Positions 4,717 to 8,252 of a stretch of 8,252 bases of DNA are shown here, piece by piece. This DNA comes from Sphingomonas sanxanigenens (GTDB lineage: Bacteria; Pseudomonadota; Alphaproteobacteria; Sphingomonadales; Sphingomonadaceae). The stretch is taken from positions 1-8,252 of the forward strand of contig QFNN01000123.1 in NCBI GenBank assembly GCA_003240855.1, written 5' to 3'. The position numbers and the translations under genes are program-made. The notes under the pieces are model-generated. The model was not told the DNA's origin and ran no database searches. It saw nothing but the letters and a program-made list of their open reading frames with translations. The stretch's first letter is position 1; each line of letters begins with the position of its first letter.

Positions 4717-6099
4717 CTATTCCTCGTCGCGCGGATCGGAGAGGCCGAGCAGCTTGAGCTTCCGGTGCAGGGCCGATCGCTCCATGCCGATGAACGTCGC
4801 GGTGCGCGAGATATTGCCCGAAAAGCGCCGGATCTGAATGCGCAGATATTCTCGCTCGAACGTCTCGCGCGCCTCACGCAGCGGCGCTCCCATGATCGCG
4901 CTGGCCGTCGTCCCGCCTGCAAGCGAAGGCTGGTCGCCCATCACCTCGGGCGGCAGCATGTCGATCTCGATCCGGCCGATACGATCCCCCGGGGCCATGA
5001 TGATCGTCCGTTCGACAATGTTGCGAAGCTGGCGGACATTGCCCGGCCAGTCATAGGCCTGCAGCGCAGCGACGGCATTGTCGGCGATTTCGGGCGTCGG
5101 CACGCGGCGTTCGGTCGCGTAGCGCGCGACGAAATGCTCGACCAGCGCCGGTATGTCCTCGCGGCGGTCAGTCAGCGGCGACAGGTGAACGGGTACGACG
5201 TTGAGCCGGTAATAGAGGTCCTCGCGAAAACGCCCCTCGGCGATCTCGCCCGCCAGATTCTTGGCGGTTGCCGAGACGACGCGCACATCGACCTTGACCA
5301 TGCGCTGCCCGCCGACGCGATTGAAGCTCTGGTCGGTCAGCACGCGCAATATCTTGGCCTGCGTCGTCATCGGCATGTCGGCGATCTCGTCGAGGAACAG
5401 CGTGCCGCCATGCGCCTGCTCAAGCAGCCCGGGACGGACCATTTCGCCCGTCTGCTCGACGCCGAACAATTCCTCCTCGACGCGCTCCGGCGTCATCCGC
5501 GCCGCGCTGACCACCACGAAGGGCGCCTCGCCGCGCAGGCTCCACGCATGGAGCAGCCGCGCCGCCACTTCCTTGCCGACGCCCGCCGGGCCGGTAATCA
5601 GCACGCGGCTGCCGGTCTGCGCCACGCGTTTCAGCGTCGCGCGCACGCCGTTGATCGCCGCGGACGATCCGGTCAGTTCGTCATCCAGGCCGATCTGCGC
5701 CTTGAGCGTCGCATTCTCGCGCTGGAGCCGCTCGGTCTCGGTCGCGCGGCGGACGAGGTGGAGCAGCCGTTCGGCCTCGAAGGGCTTCTCGATAAAATCG
5801 GCCGCGCCGCGTCGGATCGCGGTCACCGCCGTATCAAGATTGCCATGCCCCGAAATGACGAGCACCGGCAGCGAGGGATCGCGCCGCTTGATTTCGTCGA
5901 GCAGGTCGAGTCCGTCGAGCCGCGATCCCTGCAACCACACGTCGAGCAGCACCAGCGAAGGACGGCGTTCGTCGATCGCGGCCAGAGCGGCGTCGCTGTC
6001 GGCTGCCAGCCGCGTGCTATAGCCTTCGTCCTCAAGCACGCCTGACACGAGTTCGCGAATGTCGCGTTCATCGTCGACGATCAAAACGTCCAGGGCCAT
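4717..6099 (-). CDS. ntrX: nitrogen regulation response regulator NtrX
   Basis: This 460-residue regulator has three parts. The receiver domain (1-120) has acidic Asp9/Asp10, phosphoacceptor Asp53 in LLDVW, Ser83 and Lys105. The AAA+ domain (about 140-370) has Walker A GPAGVGKE (170-177), Walker B GGTLFLDEI (231-239), and FREDLYYRLNV followed by WPGNVRQLRN. A Fis-type helix-turn-helix (about 426-452) contains SGNISRTATFIGMERSALHRKL. The LFG helix is followed by VEQTGEMVRPGLLEQA instead of the GAFTGA loop that contacts sigma-54 in NtrC-type activators. It therefore probably controls genes without activating sigma-54 polymerase; loss of this loop is recognised for other alphaproteobacterial NtrX proteins. 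The ATG lies 4 bases past the ntrY stop, with AAGGCGG (6115-6109) as a ribosome site inside the end of ntrY, indicating coupled translation with its kinase. NtrX family members affect nitrogen metabolism, redox response and the cell envelope. Confidence 0.95.
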   Translation of the reverse strand: MALDVLIVDDERDIRELVSGVLEDEGYSTRLAADSDAALAAIDERRPSLVLLDVWLQGSRLDGLDLLDEIKRRDPSLPVLVISGHGNLDTAVTAIRRGAADFIEKPFEAERLLHLVRRATETERLQRENATLKAQIGLDDELTGSSAAINGVRATLKRVAQTGSRVLITGPAGVGKEVAARLLHAWSLRGEAPFVVVSAARMTPERVEEELFGVEQTGEMVRPGLLEQAHGGTLFLDEIADMPMTTQAKILRVLTDQSFNRVGGQRMVKVDVRVVSATAKNLAGEIAEGRFREDLYYRLNVVPVHLSPLTDRREDIPALVEHFVARYATERRVPTPEIADNAVAALQAYDWPGNVRQLRNIVERTIIMAPGDRIGRIEIDMLPPEVMGDQPSLAGGTTASAIMGAPLREARETFEREYLRIQIRRFSGNISRTATFIGMERSALHRKLKLLGLSDPRDEE

Positions 6100-6103
6100 G
6101 ATT

Positions 6104-8252
6104 TCAATCCGCCTTCATGCTTGTCAGTCGCTCGGGGCCTTCGGGTGCGGCGCGCGCGCCCGCCTCGGCCCCTGATCCCGCCAATGTCGCCAGCGTCGCG
6201 ACATCGAGCGACACGGTGACAATGGTTCCTCCCCCCGGCCGATCGGCGAAACCGATCGTGCCCATATGTTCTTCAACGATCTTCTTCACGATCGCGAGCC
6301 CCAGCCCGGTGCCGCGCGCGCGCGTCGTCACATAAGGCTCGACCAGCCGTTCGCGGTCGCCGGGCAGGCCGATGCCGTCGTCGGCGACGTTGATCTCCAT
6401 GCGGCCAGCGCTCGGCGCGGCGATCGTCATCGCGACCTCCCCCTGCGGCGGATCGCCCTTCTGCTCGATCGCCTCCACCGCATTCTTGACGATATTGGTC
6501 AGCGCCTGGCCGAGCTGGCGGCGGTCACAGACGATCACCGGCGACGGCGAAGGCGCGTCGAGCGAGAAGCGCACGCCCGGATGCGCAACTTCATGGAGGA
6601 AGAGCGACTGGCGCGCGATATCCACGATCGCCTCGGGCCTGAACACCGGCTTGGGCATGCGCGCGAAGGATGAAAATTCGTCGACCATCCGCCTCAGGTC
6701 GCCCACCTGCCGCACGATGGTGTCGGTCAGGCGTGCGAACGTGGCGGGATCGCTCTCAATCTCCTTGCCGAAGCGGCGCTGAAGCCGTTCGGCTGCAAGC
6801 TGGATCGGGGTCAGCGGGTTCTTGATCTCATGCGCGATACGGCGCGCCACGTCGGACCAGGCCGCACGCCGCTGATCGAGCAACTGCTGCGTGATGTCGT
6901 CGAAGGTCAGAACATGTCCGCCGGCATTGACCACGCGGCGCACCGCCAACGTACGCTGTTCGTCGCCGCGCGCCATCTGCACGATCGCATCGCGCTCATG
7001 CCCGTCCAGCATGTCGGCCAGCTCGGGCGCGAAGCGGCGCAGCGGCTCGCCCGTCACCGTCGCCGGATCGGCGCCCAGCAACTCCTGCGCCGACATGTTC
7101 ATCATCCGGATACGCCGCTGGCCGTCGACCGCAACCACGCCCGCCGACACGCCTGAAAGCACAGCCTCAGTCAGCGCGCGCCGGCTGTCGAGCAGATCAT
7201 TGGCCGAAACCAGCGCGCTCGTCTGCTCCTCCAGCCGCCGCGTCATCCGATTGAAGGCGTTGGCGAGCGTCGCCACCTCGTCGCGGCGGCGCGGCGTCGG
7301 CACGCGCGCGGAAAGATCGCCCGCCGCGACCTTCCGCGCAGCCTCGACCAATTCGCCCACGGGCCGCACCAGCCTGTCGGCGACGGTCAGCGCGATCCAC
7401 ACCGCTACGCCGACGATCAGCAGCGAAATCAGCAGCAGGGCCGCATTGAAGCGGAGTTGCAGCGACCGCGATCGTTTGAGCAGCGCGTTATAATCGGCCA
7501 GCACCGCATTGGCGCGGGTCAGCCCCTGCGGATCGTATAGCCGCGACGCATAGAGATAGATGTCGGAATCAGGATCCAGCCGCGTCACCGCTTCGACGCG
7601 GTCCTTGGTTTCGCTGATCACCACCGGCTCTTTCTTCAGCCGCTCGACGATCTCCGGCGTCACACGCTGTTCGATGTCGCGTTCTTCGGGGTTGATGATC
7701 GCCAGCGTCTGCGGCTGGCGGCCCTTCGGCGCTTCGACAATCGCGGATTCGTTGAGCTTGCGACCCACGACCTGAAAGGCATAGCCCTCGCGGAACTGCA
7801 GGCTGTCCGACCTGACCTGCGCCAGATAGGTGCGCAGGTCCGACGCCATGGTGACGGTTTCCTCCGCCACTTCGCGCCGCTGCTCGTTGTAGAAGGACCG
7901 CGCCAGCGCGCCGGCATTCTCCAGCATCCCGCGCGCGCGATCGGAGAACCAGAACTCGACGCCATATTGGAACAGCAGCGAGGCGAAAATCACGACGAGC
8001 AGCATCGGCACCGCCGCGATCAGCGAGAAGAGCGCGACGAGCCTGACATGCAGCCGCCCTCGCCCCCCGACCGGCGATCGCGCCGCCCGCCCCTCCGCCA
8101 CGCGCCGTCCGATCAGCACGAGCAGGGCGATGCCCGGCACCAGGTTGGCGACGAGCAAAAGCGCGACGAGCGGCGGCGTCAGCAGGCGCTGCGCGTCGTG
8201 GGTGCTGCTGATAAGGTGGTAGCTGAAAGCCCCGATCGCCACTGCGACGAGG
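6104..8252 (-). CDS. ntrY: sensor histidine kinase NtrY, 5' end missing
   Basis: The frame stays open to the window edge. A GTG at 8242 falls inside a hydrophobic segment (LVAVAIGAF), so the true start lies outside and some tens of residues are missing. About 715 residues are visible; numbering here counts from the codon at 8242. Membrane helices lie near 1-10 (partial), 22-46, 67-98 and 266-289, with a putative extracytoplasmic sensor region at about 100-262. A HAMP linker (about 286-340), a PAS domain (about 350-450), the HisKA segment with phosphorylated His471 in RIAHEIKNPLTPIQ, and an ATPase domain follow. The ATPase has the N-box LTNIVKNAVEA (581-591), G1 DDGIGL (621-626) and G2 GTGLGLAI (644-651). 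NtrY phosphorylates NtrX, encoded immediately downstream. The NtrY/NtrX pair is linked to nitrogen and redox sensing in alphaproteobacteria, but the ligand is unknown. All kinase motifs are intact. Confidence 0.95.
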   Translation of the reverse strand, partial: LVAVAIGAFSYHLISSTHDAQRLLTPPLVALLLVANLVPGIALLVLIGRRVAEGRAARSPVGGRGRLHVRLVALFSLIAAVPMLLVVIFASLLFQYGVEFWFSDRARGMLENAGALARSFYNEQRREVAEETVTMASDLRTYLAQVRSDSLQFREGYAFQVVGRKLNESAIVEAPKGRQPQTLAIINPEERDIEQRVTPEIVERLKKEPVVISETKDRVEAVTRLDPDSDIYLYASRLYDPQGLTRANAVLADYNALLKRSRSLQLRFNAALLLISLLIVGVAVWIALTVADRLVRPVGELVEAARKVAAGDLSARVPTPRRRDEVATLANAFNRMTRRLEEQTSALVSANDLLDSRRALTEAVLSGVSAGVVAVDGQRRIRMMNMSAQELLGADPATVTGEPLRRFAPELADMLDGHERDAIVQMARGDEQRTLAVRRVVNAGGHVLTFDDITQQLLDQRRAAWSDVARRIAHEIKNPLTPIQLAAERLQRRFGKEIESDPATFARLTDTIVRQVGDLRRMVDEFSSFARMPKPVFRPEAIVDIARQSLFLHEVAHPGVRFSLDAPSPSPVIVCDRRQLGQALTNIVKNAVEAIEQKGDPPQGEVAMTIAAPSAGRMEINVADDGIGLPGDRERLVEPYVTTRARGTGLGLAIVKKIVEEHMGTIGFADRPGGGTIVTVSLDVATLATLAGSGAEAGARAAPEGPERLTSMKAD

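Noticed and set aside
4705..6045. A 446-codon open frame on the plus strand, antisense to ntrX
   Set aside because: It lies wholly opposite ntrX, has a low-complexity Arg/Ala/His-rich composition, no recognisable domain and no ribosome site. Long antisense frames are expected in GC-rich genes, and ntrX shows clear family motifs.
8240..8242. GTG at 8242 as the true ntrY start
   Set aside because: The frame continues to the window edge and the GTG lies within a hydrophobic membrane segment, so the protein is cut by the window.

Overview
The window looks like a core chromosomal segment of a high-GC alphaproteobacterium, most likely a sphingomonad (Sphingomonas, Sphingobium, Novosphingobium or a relative). 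The grounds are the conserved order ntrY-ntrX-hfq-hflX, the tatD/metallo-beta-lactamase gene pair, and an Hfq protein made of two fused Hfq domains. The assignment rests on gene order and protein signatures recognised by eye, not on a database search.

Left half, plus strand: the 3' part of a TatD-family metal-dependent deoxyribonuclease gene (1-558, start outside the window), a PhnP-like metallo-beta-lactamase-fold hydrolase (555-1319) and a membrane-anchored retropepsin-like aspartic protease (1310-1915). Their ends overlap by 4 and 10 bases, so they are probably translated from one message. A perfect 10-bp GC-rich hairpin follows. After it comes a short AT-rich leader with an inverted repeat, then mazG (2012-2785), which encodes a nucleotide-pool-cleaning NTP pyrophosphohydrolase.

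Right half, minus strand, read right to left: ntrY (8252-6104, 5' end cut by the window edge), a membrane sensor kinase; ntrX (6099-4717), its response regulator, 4 bases downstream; a 139-base spacer with a possible promoter, a 12-bp palindrome and two small hairpins; the tandem hfq (4577-4095); and hflX (4098-2797), a ribosome-associated GTPase that probably starts at a TTG inside the end of hfq. hflX converges on mazG with only 11 bases between the stop codons.

Functionally, the minus-strand block combines nitrogen- or redox-linked signalling (NtrY/NtrX) with post-transcriptional control (Hfq) and ribosome rescue (HflX). The plus-strand block holds hydrolases with nucleic-acid, nucleotide or housekeeping roles. 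I see no mobile element, phage gene, CRISPR array, tRNA or rRNA.

The least ordinary item is the double-domain Hfq, whose second half has changed several RNA-contact positions. NtrX lacks the GAFTGA loop needed to contact sigma-54. Two short AT-rich, rare-codon patches sit on conserved motifs in otherwise GC-rich genes. I found no convincing entirely new system here.
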